Origin: Streptomyces viridochromogenes
GTDB taxonomy: Bacteria > Actinomycetota > Actinomycetes > Streptomycetales > Streptomycetaceae
Assembly (NCBI RefSeq): GCF_001270495.1
Contig: NZ_LGUR01000005.1
Coordinates: 1-23,705, forward strand
Direction: 5' to 3'
Length of the DNA stretch: 23,705 nt
In this document: piece by piece, positions 8,351 to 15,868 of the stretch
Numbering within the stretch: the stretch's first letter is position 1
How the letters are laid out: every line of letters starts with the position of its first letter
The notes under the pieces: generated by a model
What the model saw: the letters and a program-made list of their open reading frames with translations, nothing else
Told to the model about the DNA's origin: nothing
Database searches by the model: none
Made by a program: the position numbers and the translations under genes

Positions 8351-8422
8351 ACTTACTTGACGCCCGGCTAGTTACGCGCCTACCTTCCCGAGTGTAGACA
8401 ACTAGCCGGGCGGCAAGTAAGT
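8351..8422. promoter_or_regulatory. Paired TetR operators between the regulator and exporter genes
   Basis: The segment 8351-8373 recurs as its reverse complement at 8400-8422 with one mismatch in 23 bp. Each copy contains an 18-bp imperfect palindrome, ACT-N-GCCG-NN-CGGC-N-AGT (8401-8418 exact in its arms; 8355-8372 with one arm mismatch). The two centres are 46 bp apart. Possible -10 TAGACA (8395-8400) for the exporter lies between and against the right copy, so repressor binding would block both promoters. Confidence 0.8.
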
Positions 8423-8462
8423 GGAAGCGAGTGGCCGGGGAGTGGCCGGGGGAGTGGGAACC

Positions 8463-10058
8463 ATGGCGGACGGGAAGACAGTCGGGCCGGGGGCGGCGGA
8501 GCCGGCCGACGGGAAGCAGCCGAAGAGCGTACGGGTCGTCCTGCTGGCTCTGATGATCACGATGATGCTCGCGATGCTCGACAACATGATCGTGGGCACC
8601 GCGATGCCGACGATCGTGGGTGAGCTGGGCGGGCTCGAACATCTGTCGTGGGTCGTGACGGCCTACACCCTGGCGACCGCGGCCTCCACTCCGCTGTGGG
8701 GCAAGCTCGGTGACATGTACGGGCGCAAGGGCGTCTTCATGGTGTCCATCGTGCTGTTCCTGATCGGGTCCGCGCTGAGCGGTATGGCCCAGGACATGGG
8801 ACAGCTGATCGCGTTCCGGGCCGTGCAGGGACTGGGCGCCGGCGGTCTGATGGTCGGCGTCATGGCGATCATCGGTGATCTGATTCCGCCGCGGGAGCGG
8901 GGCAAGTACCAGGGCATGATGGCCGGCGTGATGGCGCTGGCGATGATCGGCGGGCCGCTCGTCGGAGGCACCATCACCGACCACTGGGGCTGGCGCTGGG
9001 CGTTCTACATCAACCTGCCGCTCGGTGTCGTGGCGCTCGCCGCGATCAGTGTCGTCCTGCATCTGCCGAAGAAGCGGGCGCAGGCGCGGATCGACTATCT
9101 GGGCGCGGCGCTGCTGACGGTGGGCATCACCGCGATCGTGCTGGTCACCACATGGGGCGGTACCGAGTACGCGTGGACGTCCGCGATGATCATGGAGCTC
9201 ATCGGGATCGGGGTCGCGGCGCTCGTCGGGTTCGTGTTCTGGCAGACCAAGGCGGCGGAGCCGGTGGTGCCGCTGCACATATTCCGTAGCCGGAACTTCA
9301 CGCTGATGTCCGTGATCGGGTTCATCACCGGGTTCGTGATGTTCGGGGCGACGCTGTTCCTGCCGCTGTACCAGCAGTCGGTGCAGGGCGCTTCCGCCAC
9401 GAACTCCGGGCTGCTGTTGCTGCCGATGCTCGGCGCGATGCTGGTCACGTCGATGGTCGCGGGGCGGGTGACCACGAACACCGGGCGGTACAAGGTGTTC
9501 CCGTTGGTCGGCAGCGTGCTGATGGTCCTCGGGCTGTATCTGCTGTCGCTGATGGACACCGACACCAGCCGGCTCACGTCCGGGGTGTACATGGCCGTGG
9601 TCGGGTTCGGTATGGGCTGTCTGATGCAGATCACCATGCTGGTCGCGCAGAACAGCGTCGAGATGAAGGACATGGGGGTCGCCTCCTCGTCCACCACGCT
9701 CTTCCGTACGCTCGGGTCCTCGTTCGGCGTGGCGATCATGGGCGCGCTGTTCAACAGCCGGGTGCAGGACGTGATGGCCGAGCGGGGCGGGCAGCTGGGG
9801 GCGAAGGTGACCGAGCAGTCGGCGCAGCTGGACGCGGCGAGTCTGGCGCAGTTGCCGGTGGCTGTGCGGGAGGCGTATCAGCACGCGGTGTCGGCGGGGA
9901 CGCACTCGGCGTTTCTGCTGGGGGCCGTGGTCGCCGTGGTGGCGTTGGTCGCGGCGGTGTTCGTCAAGGAGGTGCCGCTCAGGGGGGCGGGGCCCAAGGA
10001 GGATGCCGGGGCTGCGGACGGTTCTTCGGCCCAGGTTGCCGTGGTGGAGGCCGTCTGA
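8463..10058 (+). CDS. MFS drug exporter, DHA2 (14-TM, EmrB/QacA-like) family
   Basis: This 531-aa polytopic membrane protein shows the DHA2 signatures: motif D1 LDNMIVGTAMPTIVGELGG in the first helix, motif A GKLGDMYGRKG in the first cytoplasmic loop, motif B RAVQGLGAGGLM, and motif C GPLVGGTITDHWGWRWAFYIN at the end of helix 5. The hydrophobic pattern fits 14 helices, with a large extracytoplasmic loop around residues 430-480 (about QDVMAERGGQLG to AYQHAVSAG). It would use the proton gradient to expel drugs or endogenous metabolites. The start is set at ATG 8463, 8 nt after GGGGAG. A GTG at 8421 overlaps the operator and is unlikely. Control by the divergent TetR protein is strongly suggested by the paired operators. 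Confidence 0.93.
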   Translation: MADGKTVGPGAAEPADGKQPKSVRVVLLALMITMMLAMLDNMIVGTAMPTIVGELGGLEHLSWVVTAYTLATAASTPLWGKLGDMYGRKGVFMVSIVLFLIGSALSGMAQDMGQLIAFRAVQGLGAGGLMVGVMAIIGDLIPPRERGKYQGMMAGVMALAMIGGPLVGGTITDHWGWRWAFYINLPLGVVALAAISVVLHLPKKRAQARIDYLGAALLTVGITAIVLVTTWGGTEYAWTSAMIMELIGIGVAALVGFVFWQTKAAEPVVPLHIFRSRNFTLMSVIGFITGFVMFGATLFLPLYQQSVQGASATNSGLLLLPMLGAMLVTSMVAGRVTTNTGRYKVFPLVGSVLMVLGLYLLSLMDTDTSRLTSGVYMAVVGFGMGCLMQITMLVAQNSVEMKDMGVASSSTTLFRTLGSSFGVAIMGALFNSRVQDVMAERGGQLGAKVTEQSAQLDAASLAQLPVAVREAYQHAVSAGTHSAFLLGAVVAVVALVAAVFVKEVPLRGAGPKEDAGAADGSSAQVAVVEAV

Positions 10059-10405
10059 GCGGGCGGTGCGGTGCCGTGCCGGGCTTGTGGGCCCTCGGGT
10101 GTTCTGCCCGGGGGCTTCGCCCTTTTGTGTCGCCCCCGCCGCCCCTACCCGTCCCATCCTTGAAGGGGCTCCGCCCCTTCGACCCCGCCAGGGGGCTGCC
10201 GCCCCCTGGACCCCCGCTATCGGCCTTCGGCCTCGTCCTCAAACGCCGGACGGGCTGAAAGATCGCCCCCGCGGGTGGGTGGGGGCTGGGGACGGTTGTA
10301 CTCGTTCTCAAACGCCGGACGCGCTGAAAGATGTACTCGCTGACCGAGCGGAGTGAGGAGCCTGGCCCCAGCCCTCGCCCACCGCGGCCTTTTCCCCCGG
10401 CGCCG
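10059..10405. repeat. Streptomyces dispersed intergenic repeat with a hairpin cluster
   Basis: There is no gene in this stretch between convergent units. It contains GGGC-TTC-GCCC followed by TTTTGTGT (10112-10130), GAAGGGGC-TCC-GCCCCTTC (10162-10180), CCAGGGGGC-TGCC-GCCCCCTGG (10188-10209) and GGCC-TTC-GGCC (10222-10232). It also holds two direct copies of a 32-bp unit with the core CTCAAACGCCGGACG (10232-10263 and 10301-10332), differing at two bases. I recognise the core as a sequence scattered through Streptomyces intergenic regions, usually after genes. The hairpins likely terminate the exporter transcript and the opposing cseC transcript. Confidence 0.8.
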
Positions 10406-11911
10406 CTACGGCAGCATCGGGTAGCTCCCCGTGTTCGTCGGTGCGTGCTCCGGCAGCCAGAGGACGGCTACCGCGCCTTCCGACGGGACGTGGTCCGGAG
10501 CGCCGGCCGGGCGGACGTTGCGGAAGGTCAGACGGGCGCCCAGGACCCGGGCCTGACCTGCCGCGATCGTCAGGCCGAGGCCGTGGCCGCGGCCCGAGCG
10601 GTCGCTGCTGCCCGTGCGGAAGCGGCTGGGTCCGGCCGCGAGCAGGTCCTCGGGGAAGCCGGGGCCGTGGTCGCGGACCCGGATGACCCGGCCCTCGACC
10701 GTGACCTCGATCGGCGGCCTGCCGTGCCGCGCCGCGTTCGCCAGCAGGTTGAACAGCACCCGCTCCAGGCGCCGCGGGTCGGTGGTGACCTCCGACTCGT
10801 GGACGACCCGCACCTCGATGGCGGGATCCTTCACCGCGACCCGCCGGCTGACGAACTCGCCCAGCATGATGTCCTGCAACTCGGCCCGCTCCGAGGCGCT
10901 GTCCAGACGGGCCACCTCCAGGACGTCCTCGACGAGCGTGCGCATGGCCTTGGCCCGGTCCAGGACCAGTTCGGTGGGCCGGCCGGGGGGCAGGAGTTCC
11001 GCCGCCGTCAGCAGACCCGTCACCGGCGTGCGCAGTTCGTGCGCGATGTCCGCCGTCACCCGCCGCTCCGCCTCCAGCCGCTGCTGCAGCGCGTCCGCCA
11101 TGGCGTCCACCGCGCTCGCCAGATCGTCGGTCTCGTCCCGTACGACACCCCCGATGGCGTCCCGCACCCGGACGTCCGGCTCCCCGCTCGCGACCTGGTG
11201 CGCGGCGGCCGCCGCCTTGCGCAGCCGACGCGACAGCTGCCCGCCGACGAGCACGCCGAGCGCGCTGCCGCCGAAGACCACCGCGATGGAGCCGATGAGC
11301 AGGGCTTGGTCGAGGTCGGCGAGGATGTCCTCGCTGCGGTCGGTGAACCCGGTGTGCAGGGACATGACGCGCCCGTTGTTGAGCGGCACAGCCGCCCATA
11401 TGTCGGGCGTGCCGTTCGCCGTGTCGGTCACATAGGTGGCCCGCCGGCCCTCCTCGACCTTCTCCCGCAGCGCCGCCGGCAGCTCCGGGTCATCGATCGT
11501 GGCGTTCGGGAAGTTCAGCCGCTTGGACTGCTCGTAGCTGCGCTGGGCGATCTGGATCCGCTCGTCGGCGAGGTCGCGCGCGTTGTCCAGCATCGAGACC
11601 CGCGCCGCGTTGTGCACCACCAGGCTCAGCACGATCGCCACGAGCGCGCCGACCAGCGCGATCGCCGCGCTCAGCTTCCAGCGCAGGCCCGTGCGGATGG
11701 CCACGCGACTGCCCACGCTGCCCACGCGGCTGCCCAAGCGCCGGCGCACGCGCATGCCCGTGCGCCCCCTTCTGCCCGGGCCCACGCCCGTACGGTCACC
11801 CATGCCACCGCCCGTACCGCCGTCCGTACCCGGTCCCGTACGGATGCCTGATCCTCGGCCCGCCACGGGCGCCACACCGGACGCTGCCGGGCGTCTGAAC
11901 ATCCCCCGCAT
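10406..11911 (-). CDS. cseC: CseC, envelope-stress sensor histidine kinase
   Basis: This 501-aa protein starts at ATG 11911, 11 bp after the cseB stop. Residues 1-75 are an odd Gly/Arg-rich N-terminus. TM1 is about 80-100, an extracytoplasmic sensor domain about 101-202, TM2 about 203-225, and HAMP about 226-280. The DHp domain carries phospho-acceptor H291 in IAHELRTP, and the ATPase has N box NLLANAARHG (388-397), G1 DHGPGFP (414-420) and G2 GHGLGLT (442-448). The order sigE-cseA-cseB-cseC matches the characterised Streptomyces operon, in which CseC senses cell-wall damage (for example from glycopeptide or beta-lactam antibiotics) and phosphorylates CseB. ATGs at residues 37 and 53 could be alternative starts that drop part of the Gly/Arg segment. 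Confidence 0.95.
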   Translation of the reverse strand: MRGMFRRPAASGVAPVAGRGSGIRTGPGTDGGTGGGMGDRTGVGPGRRGRTGMRVRRRLGSRVGSVGSRVAIRTGLRWKLSAAIALVGALVAIVLSLVVHNAARVSMLDNARDLADERIQIAQRSYEQSKRLNFPNATIDDPELPAALREKVEEGRRATYVTDTANGTPDIWAAVPLNNGRVMSLHTGFTDRSEDILADLDQALLIGSIAVVFGGSALGVLVGGQLSRRLRKAAAAAHQVASGEPDVRVRDAIGGVVRDETDDLASAVDAMADALQQRLEAERRVTADIAHELRTPVTGLLTAAELLPPGRPTELVLDRAKAMRTLVEDVLEVARLDSASERAELQDIMLGEFVSRRVAVKDPAIEVRVVHESEVTTDPRRLERVLFNLLANAARHGRPPIEVTVEGRVIRVRDHGPGFPEDLLAAGPSRFRTGSSDRSGRGHGLGLTIAAGQARVLGARLTFRNVRPAGAPDHVPSEGAVAVLWLPEHAPTNTGSYPMLP

Positions 11912-11922
11912 GCCCGCCCCGC

Positions 11923-12630
11923 TCAGGCCTTCAACTTGTAGCCGAAGCCGCGGACCGTCTCGATGCGGTCCTGGCCGATCTTCTGCCGCAGCCGCTGCAC
12001 ATGGACGTCGACGACGCGGGTGTCCCCGCCCCAGCCGTAGTCCCACACCCGCTCCAGCAGCTTGTCCCGCGACAGCACCGTGCCCGGCGCCGAGGAGAAC
12101 TCCAGCAGCAGCCGCATCTCGGTCGGCGTGAGCGCGACCGGCTGCCCGGCCTTGCGCACCTCCATGCCCTCGGTGTCGACCTCCAGTTCCCCGAAGGCCA
12201 GCACCCCGCCGGCGGCAGCCGAATCGGCGTCGTCCACGCCGCGCTCGCCGCCGCTCGCGTGCCCGAACCGGCGCAGCACCGCACGGATCCGCGCGACCAG
12301 CACGGCACCGTCGAACGGCTTGGTCACATAGTCGTCCGCGCCCGCCTCCAGACCCAGCACCACGTCGATCGAGTCCGCGCGCGCCGACAGCATGATCACC
12401 GGCACCGTCGACTCGTCGCGGATACGGCGGCACAGGCTGACGCCGTCCATGCCCGGGACCATGACGTCGAGCAACGCGATGTCCGGCCGGTTCGTCCGGA
12501 ACGCCTCCAGGCCCGACACCCCGTCGGGCATGGCGGTGACCGCGAAGCCGTCCCGCTCCAGGGCGAGCTGGGTGGCCTCGCGGATGACGTCGTCGTCCTC
12601 GACGAACAGGACGTGGGTCTGGTCTGCCAT
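11923..12630 (-). CDS. cseB: CseB, OmpR/PhoB-family response regulator
   Basis: This 235-aa protein has a receiver domain (1-120) with the acidic pair at E11-D13, phospho-acceptor D55 in LLDVMVPGMDG, S82 and K104 (DDYVTKPF). An Ala/Asp-rich linker follows (about 125-140), then a winged-helix output domain (about 142-235, with LTPTEMRLLLEF, RDKLLERVWDYGW, VVDVHVQRLRQKIG and VRGFGYKLKA). In Streptomyces coelicolor, phosphorylated CseB activates the sigE promoter. It lies between cseA (123-bp gap) and cseC (11-bp gap). The ribosome-binding site is weak, and the longer gap to cseA shows no obvious promoter or terminator. Confidence 0.96.
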   Translation of the reverse strand: MADQTHVLFVEDDDVIREATQLALERDGFAVTAMPDGVSGLEAFRTNRPDIALLDVMVPGMDGVSLCRRIRDESTVPVIMLSARADSIDVVLGLEAGADDYVTKPFDGAVLVARIRAVLRRFGHASGGERGVDDADSAAAGGVLAFGELEVDTEGMEVRKAGQPVALTPTEMRLLLEFSSAPGTVLSRDKLLERVWDYGWGGDTRVVDVHVQRLRQKIGQDRIETVRGFGYKLKA

Positions 12631-12753
12631 CCCGGTGCTCTCAGTCCTCGTGTTCTGCTGGGTGTGCGTCTGGTGCCAGAGGGTGTGTCGGGCATGTCCA
12701 CTTGAGGGACGCGCGGATCGGGCGCTGCGTTCACTGCCGCCCGCGGCCGGCCC

Positions 12754-13521
12754 TCAGCCGTCGGGGGCCGCCGACTCGTCACCGTCGCCGAGGTTGCCGT
12801 AGTCGGTGTGCGTGTCGTACCGCTGGACGAAGCCGCCGGAGACCCACTGGTACGAGAGCACGTTCTCGCGGGACGGGTTCGACAGCGCATCATCCTTGGC
12901 GTAGACCTGCTTTGTCACCACCAGGTAGCCGCGGTCGATCTCCGCGTAGACCGGCGGCTCCTCGGTCTTGAACACATTGTGGTACGTGCCACCCTGTTCC
13001 CGGTACACATACGAGGCGACGCCGACCGCGTCGCCGCAGGACAGGACGTTGACCACGATGTCGTCCACCGTTCCGCCGGTCAGATCGCCGTACGACACGT
13101 CGACGGGATACTCGTCCGACACGCACGGCTTCAGCTCGCGCTTGACCTCCGCCGAGACCGCGGGGTCCGCCTTGACCAGGCGGACGGCCTCCGTCCGGTC
13201 CGGGACCTTCGAGGCCGAGGCGGCGGGCGAGGGAGTGAACGACGACGAGACCTCCGCGCCGCTCACCGAGTCGGCGTGGGCCGGCCCCTCGTCGCGGGCG
13301 CCGGTGCCGCCGGTGGCGCACCCGGAGACGAAAAGGGCGAGGGCGACGACCACGGCCACCGCCGTGAACGCCGCCTGGAGGCTTCCCCGGACCTGCGCGG
13401 GCCCCGGTGGGACGGAGCCGGTGTCGGCGGACTCGGAGCCCCCGTCCGTGTCCGTGTCCGCGCCCCTGTCACCCCTGTCCGTGTGCCCGGTGCCGCCCGT
13501 CGTCCTGCCTAGGCCGCGCAA
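12754..13521 (-). CDS. cseA: CseA, lipoprotein modulator of the CseBC-SigE pathway
   Basis: This 255-aa frame has a hydrophobic segment and lipobox ending LFVSGC (Cys68), then a Thr/Ser/Ala linker and a compact extracytoplasmic domain with a Cys pair (KPCVSDE, VLSCGDA). In S. coelicolor CseA is a cell-surface lipoprotein that dampens CseC signalling. No ATG or GTG is available before the hydrophobic segment. The only start is TTG at 13521, which overlaps the sigE stop by 13 bp and has GAGGAG 8 nt before it, implying translational coupling. The lipoprotein signal is therefore preceded by about 45 extra residues rich in Gly, Asp and Thr, which is unusual for a type II signal peptide. Confidence 0.9.
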   Translation of the reverse strand: MRGLGRTTGGTGHTDRGDRGADTDTDGGSESADTGSVPPGPAQVRGSLQAAFTAVAVVVALALFVSGCATGGTGARDEGPAHADSVSGAEVSSSFTPSPAASASKVPDRTEAVRLVKADPAVSAEVKRELKPCVSDEYPVDVSYGDLTGGTVDDIVVNVLSCGDAVGVASYVYREQGGTYHNVFKTEEPPVYAEIDRGYLVVTKQVYAKDDALSNPSRENVLSYQWVSGGFVQRYDTHTDYGNLGDGDESAAPDG

Positions 13522-14048
13522 CGCTCCCGCTCCTCACGCTCCAGCGCGCGTGCGTCCAGATCGCGGCTCTCCAGCTCCTCGCGGAGCCGGGCGAGCGCCC
13601 GGTGCAGCGTGCTCTTGACCGTTCCGGCCGACATGCCGAGGGCGGCGGCCGTCTCCTCCGTGGACATCTGCTCCCAGTGTCGCAGCACCACGACGCTGCG
13701 CTGCTTCGGCGCCAGAACCTTCATGATGTCCATCAGCAGGGCACGGTCCGCGTGCTGCTCGGTGGAGTCGTCGACGGAGGCGTCCGGGAGCTGCTCGGTC
13801 GGCACCTCCTCCAGCTTCCGCGCCCGCCACCACTCGGTCCGAGTGTTGATCATCACGCGGCGCAGGTAGGCGTCGGCGAGTCGCTTGTCCGCTATGCCGT
13901 CCCAGCGGTGGTACGTCCGCACCAGCGCCGTCTGCAGCAGGTCCTGGGCGTCCACCGGGTCCGGGACCAGTCGGCGGGCGCTGCGCAGCAGCGCGTCCTG
14001 CCGGGTGCGAACGTACTCCTCGAACTCGAGCACCTCTCCCTGCGCCAT
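13509..14048 (-). CDS. sigE: SigE, ECF RNA polymerase sigma factor for envelope stress
   Basis: This 179-aa protein has sigma region 2 (about 10-78: FEEYVRTRQDALLRSARRLV, DAQDLLQTALVRTYHRW, YLRRVMINTRTEWWRARK) and region 4 (about 108-160: LAPKQRSVVVLRHWEQMSTE, ETAAALGMSAGTVKSTLHRA). It closely resembles the founder ECF factor SigE of S. coelicolor, which directs cell-wall gene expression. That factor has no anti-sigma and is controlled at the transcription level by CseB/CseC, consistent with the operon here. The start ATG follows GGGAGG by 8 nt. The end is an Arg/Glu-rich tail that overlaps cseA. The upstream 302-bp gap carries the promoter and a direct repeat. Confidence 0.97.
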   Translation of the reverse strand: MAQGEVLEFEEYVRTRQDALLRSARRLVPDPVDAQDLLQTALVRTYHRWDGIADKRLADAYLRRVMINTRTEWWRARKLEEVPTEQLPDASVDDSTEQHADRALLMDIMKVLAPKQRSVVVLRHWEQMSTEETAAALGMSAGTVKSTLHRALARLREELESRDLDARALEREERERCAA

Positions 14049-14350
14049 GTTGACCGCCTCCCGATTCCCCGTTCCCGACCGGCTGTTCGCCGTCGGTGCC
14101 ATTGCCTGTGGTTCGTAGTCGTCCCCGTCTGTCGGGTACGGAAATGAAGCTACGGAGGCGTTGTCACGGGGCTGTCCGAAGCAGCCTGCGGCCAGCGCTC
14201 GGCTGTCCGTCGGTTGTGTAACGGAAGAAGGAAACGGACTAAACGACAGAGGAGTTGAGGTGGCTATGGTGGGATTTGTCCGTGTTGTAACTCTGTGGCG
14301 GCTGTGAGTCGAGTGTTGCAGAGGCTCTACGGCTGTGATGTGTCTGAGCG
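14049..14350 (-). promoter_or_regulatory. sigE promoter region with direct repeat
   Basis: These 302 bp separate mutY from sigE and must hold the CseB-dependent sigE promoter. The 9-mer GGCTGTCCG occurs at 14170-14178 and 14201-14209 (CGGACAGCC on the transcribed strand). The copies are 31 bp apart, close to three helical turns, as expected if two regulator dimers bind one face. CseB belongs to a family that binds direct repeats, so these are candidate sites. A TAGCTT hexamer at 14147-14152 (minus strand) is a possible -10. No gene is visible. Confidence 0.45.
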
Positions 14351-15286
14351 TCAGCTCAGCGGCAGCCGGTACATCCCGCCCGGCAGCGGCTCCACCAGAC
14401 CGTCCGCGACCAGGCCGTCCAGGGCGCGGGCCCGCTGCACCGGCTCGTGCCACACCCGGTCCAGGGCCGCCTGCGGGACGGGCACATGGGCGTCGCGGAG
14501 TACGGCGAGCAGCTTGCCGCGCACCTGCCGGTCGGTTCCGGCGTACGTCTGACCGCGCCGCGGCGGCCCGTCGTGCTCCGGCTTGCCGGCCAGCTGCCAC
14601 GCGCACTGGGCGGCGATCGGGCAGCGGTGACACGACTCGTTCTTCGCGGTGCACACCAGCGCGCCGAGTTCCATGGAGGCCGCGGCCCAGCGGGCGGCGG
14701 TGCGCTCTTCGTCGGGGAGCATGGCGCGGGCGAGCTTGCGTTCGGCGGCGGTGGTGGCGTTCGGCGGGTACTGCACGCCGGTGACGGCACGGGCGAGGAC
14801 CCGGCGGACGTTGGTGTCCAGGACGGGGTGCCGCTGACCGTAGGCGAAGGACGCCACGGCGGCGGCCGTGTACTCGCCGATGCCGGGCAGCGCGAGAAGC
14901 TGGGCGTGGTCGGTCGGTACGTCCCCGCCGTGCCGTTCCGCTATGGCGACGGCGGCGCCGTGCAGCCGCAGCGCGCGGCGCGGGTAGCCGAGCCGGCCCC
15001 AGGCGCGGACGGCCTCCCCGGGGGCCTCCTTGGCCAGGTCGGCGGGGCGGGGCCAGCGGGCGAGCCACTGCTCGTAGACGGGCAGGACGCGGTTCACGGG
15101 CGTCTGCTGGAGCATGAACTCGCTGACCATCACGCCCCAGGGGCCCGCCTCGGGGCGCCGCCAGGGGAGATCGCGGGCGTTTTCGTCGAACCAGTCGATC
15201 ACGGGGCTGTGCAGGTCCCCTCCGAGAGGGGAGCCGGAGGGGCCGTCGGCGGGACTGTTCGGTGAGGGCTTTGTGGGCGCAGTCAT
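14351..15286 (-). CDS. mutY: MutY, A/G-specific adenine DNA glycosylase
   Basis: This 311-aa protein has the HhH-GPD fold: catalytic E56 in VSEFMLQQTPV, the helix-hairpin-helix LLALPGIGEYTAAAVASFAYG (about 130-150) and catalytic D157 in VLDTNVRR. A 4Fe-4S loop C212-x6-C219-x2-C222-x5-C228 follows. MutY removes adenine mispaired with 8-oxoguanine and so prevents oxidative G-to-T changes. The C-terminal part after about residue 240 is shorter than the MutT-like domain of E. coli MutY, as in other actinobacterial forms. It lies upstream of sigE on the same strand but is separated by 302 bp. The first 25 residues are a Pro/Ser-rich extension. Confidence 0.94.
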   Translation of the reverse strand: MTAPTKPSPNSPADGPSGSPLGGDLHSPVIDWFDENARDLPWRRPEAGPWGVMVSEFMLQQTPVNRVLPVYEQWLARWPRPADLAKEAPGEAVRAWGRLGYPRRALRLHGAAVAIAERHGGDVPTDHAQLLALPGIGEYTAAAVASFAYGQRHPVLDTNVRRVLARAVTGVQYPPNATTAAERKLARAMLPDEERTAARWAAASMELGALVCTAKNESCHRCPIAAQCAWQLAGKPEHDGPPRRGQTYAGTDRQVRGKLLAVLRDAHVPVPQAALDRVWHEPVQRARALDGLVADGLVEPLPGGMYRLPLS

Positions 15287-15782
15287 GGCCTTCCGATCCT
15301 GCCATGCCGGTGGCGGCCGGGTGGGTAGGCGGCGGGGGCGGGGCGTTTTGTGGCTGCTGGGTGCGTGGTCGGTCGTACGGCCGCCACCGCGACCAGCGCC
15401 CGGACGGCGACCGGCGAGGTGGTCGCACCCGGCAGCCCTCGGCGCGGACGTTCCTGTGTGACAACCGAGTCGGACAGCTCACCGTAGGCGCACGCATAAC
15501 CGTGGGCCAGAGGTGCAAGGGCCGCGATCGCGAAGGCTCGGGTGGTGTCGCGCCTGGCTCGCCGTCAGGTGGTGACGAACAGTGCGCCGAGCAGGAGCAG
15601 TCGGACCCGCGTCCATATCCCGGCGGTGTGTTGTACCCACGTTGGGGTGTCGCGGGAGAGCTCGGCGGCCTCGAAGTCCGTGGTCACGGACCGTAGGTGG
15701 CAGGCCGTTGTCGTCACCTCCTGCGATCGTCGGGCGTTGCCCTTGACGGAACAACACGGGTGGCGCGGCCGGCGTGGGGCGG

Positions 15783-15805
15783 TTTCCGGGATGATGATCC
15801 GGAAA
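15783..15805 (+). promoter_or_regulatory. Inverted repeat, candidate operator (TTTCCGG-N9-CCGGAAA)
   Basis: Seven-base perfect arms flank GATGATGAT. The site is centred about 75 bp before the predicted transcription and translation start at 15869, a common position for an activator or an upstream repressor site. No matching second copy was noticed in the window. Confidence 0.4.
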
Positions 15806-15855
15806 AGTTGCGGTGCAGGGCGGCGGGTGGGGCAAGCTGACGCACCGATCTCTCG

Positions 15856-15861
15856 TACAGT
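15856..15861 (+). promoter_or_regulatory. Predicted -10 of a leaderless transcript (TACAGT)
   Basis: TACAGT followed by seven bases (TTGCGCC) and the GTG at 15869 places initiation on the start codon. No ribosome-binding site and no convincing -35 are present. Confidence 0.55.
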
Positions 15862-15868
15862 TTGCGCC

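Larger units (their letters stand above)
15287..15868. other. Intergenic region upstream of mutY and of the membrane-anchored protein gene
   Basis: These 582 bp lie between divergent genes. Open frames exist on both strands but none has a convincing start, homology or coding pattern. Visible structure: the inverted repeat GTCCGTG-GT-CACGGAC (15676-15691); AGGAGGTG read leftward at about 15716-15723, without a well-spaced start codon; the inverted repeat TTTCCGG-N9-CCGGAAA (15783-15805); and the predicted -10 TACAGT (15856-15861). Confidence 0.5.

Noticed and set aside
8325..10157. Long N-terminal extension of the TetR frame across the whole exporter gene
   Set aside because: The extra residues are His/Arg/Asp-rich antisense of the MFS gene. 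The TetR start at 8324 has a proper ribosome-binding site and the operators lie upstream of it.
11912..12433. Upstream extension of the cseC frame into cseB
   Set aside because: It reads cseB out of frame. A start at 11911, just after the cseB stop, gives the normal kinase layout.
14049..15518. Upstream extension of the sigE frame across mutY
   Set aside because: It has an Arg/Pro-rich out-of-frame composition. SigE homology and GGGAGG both support ATG 14048.
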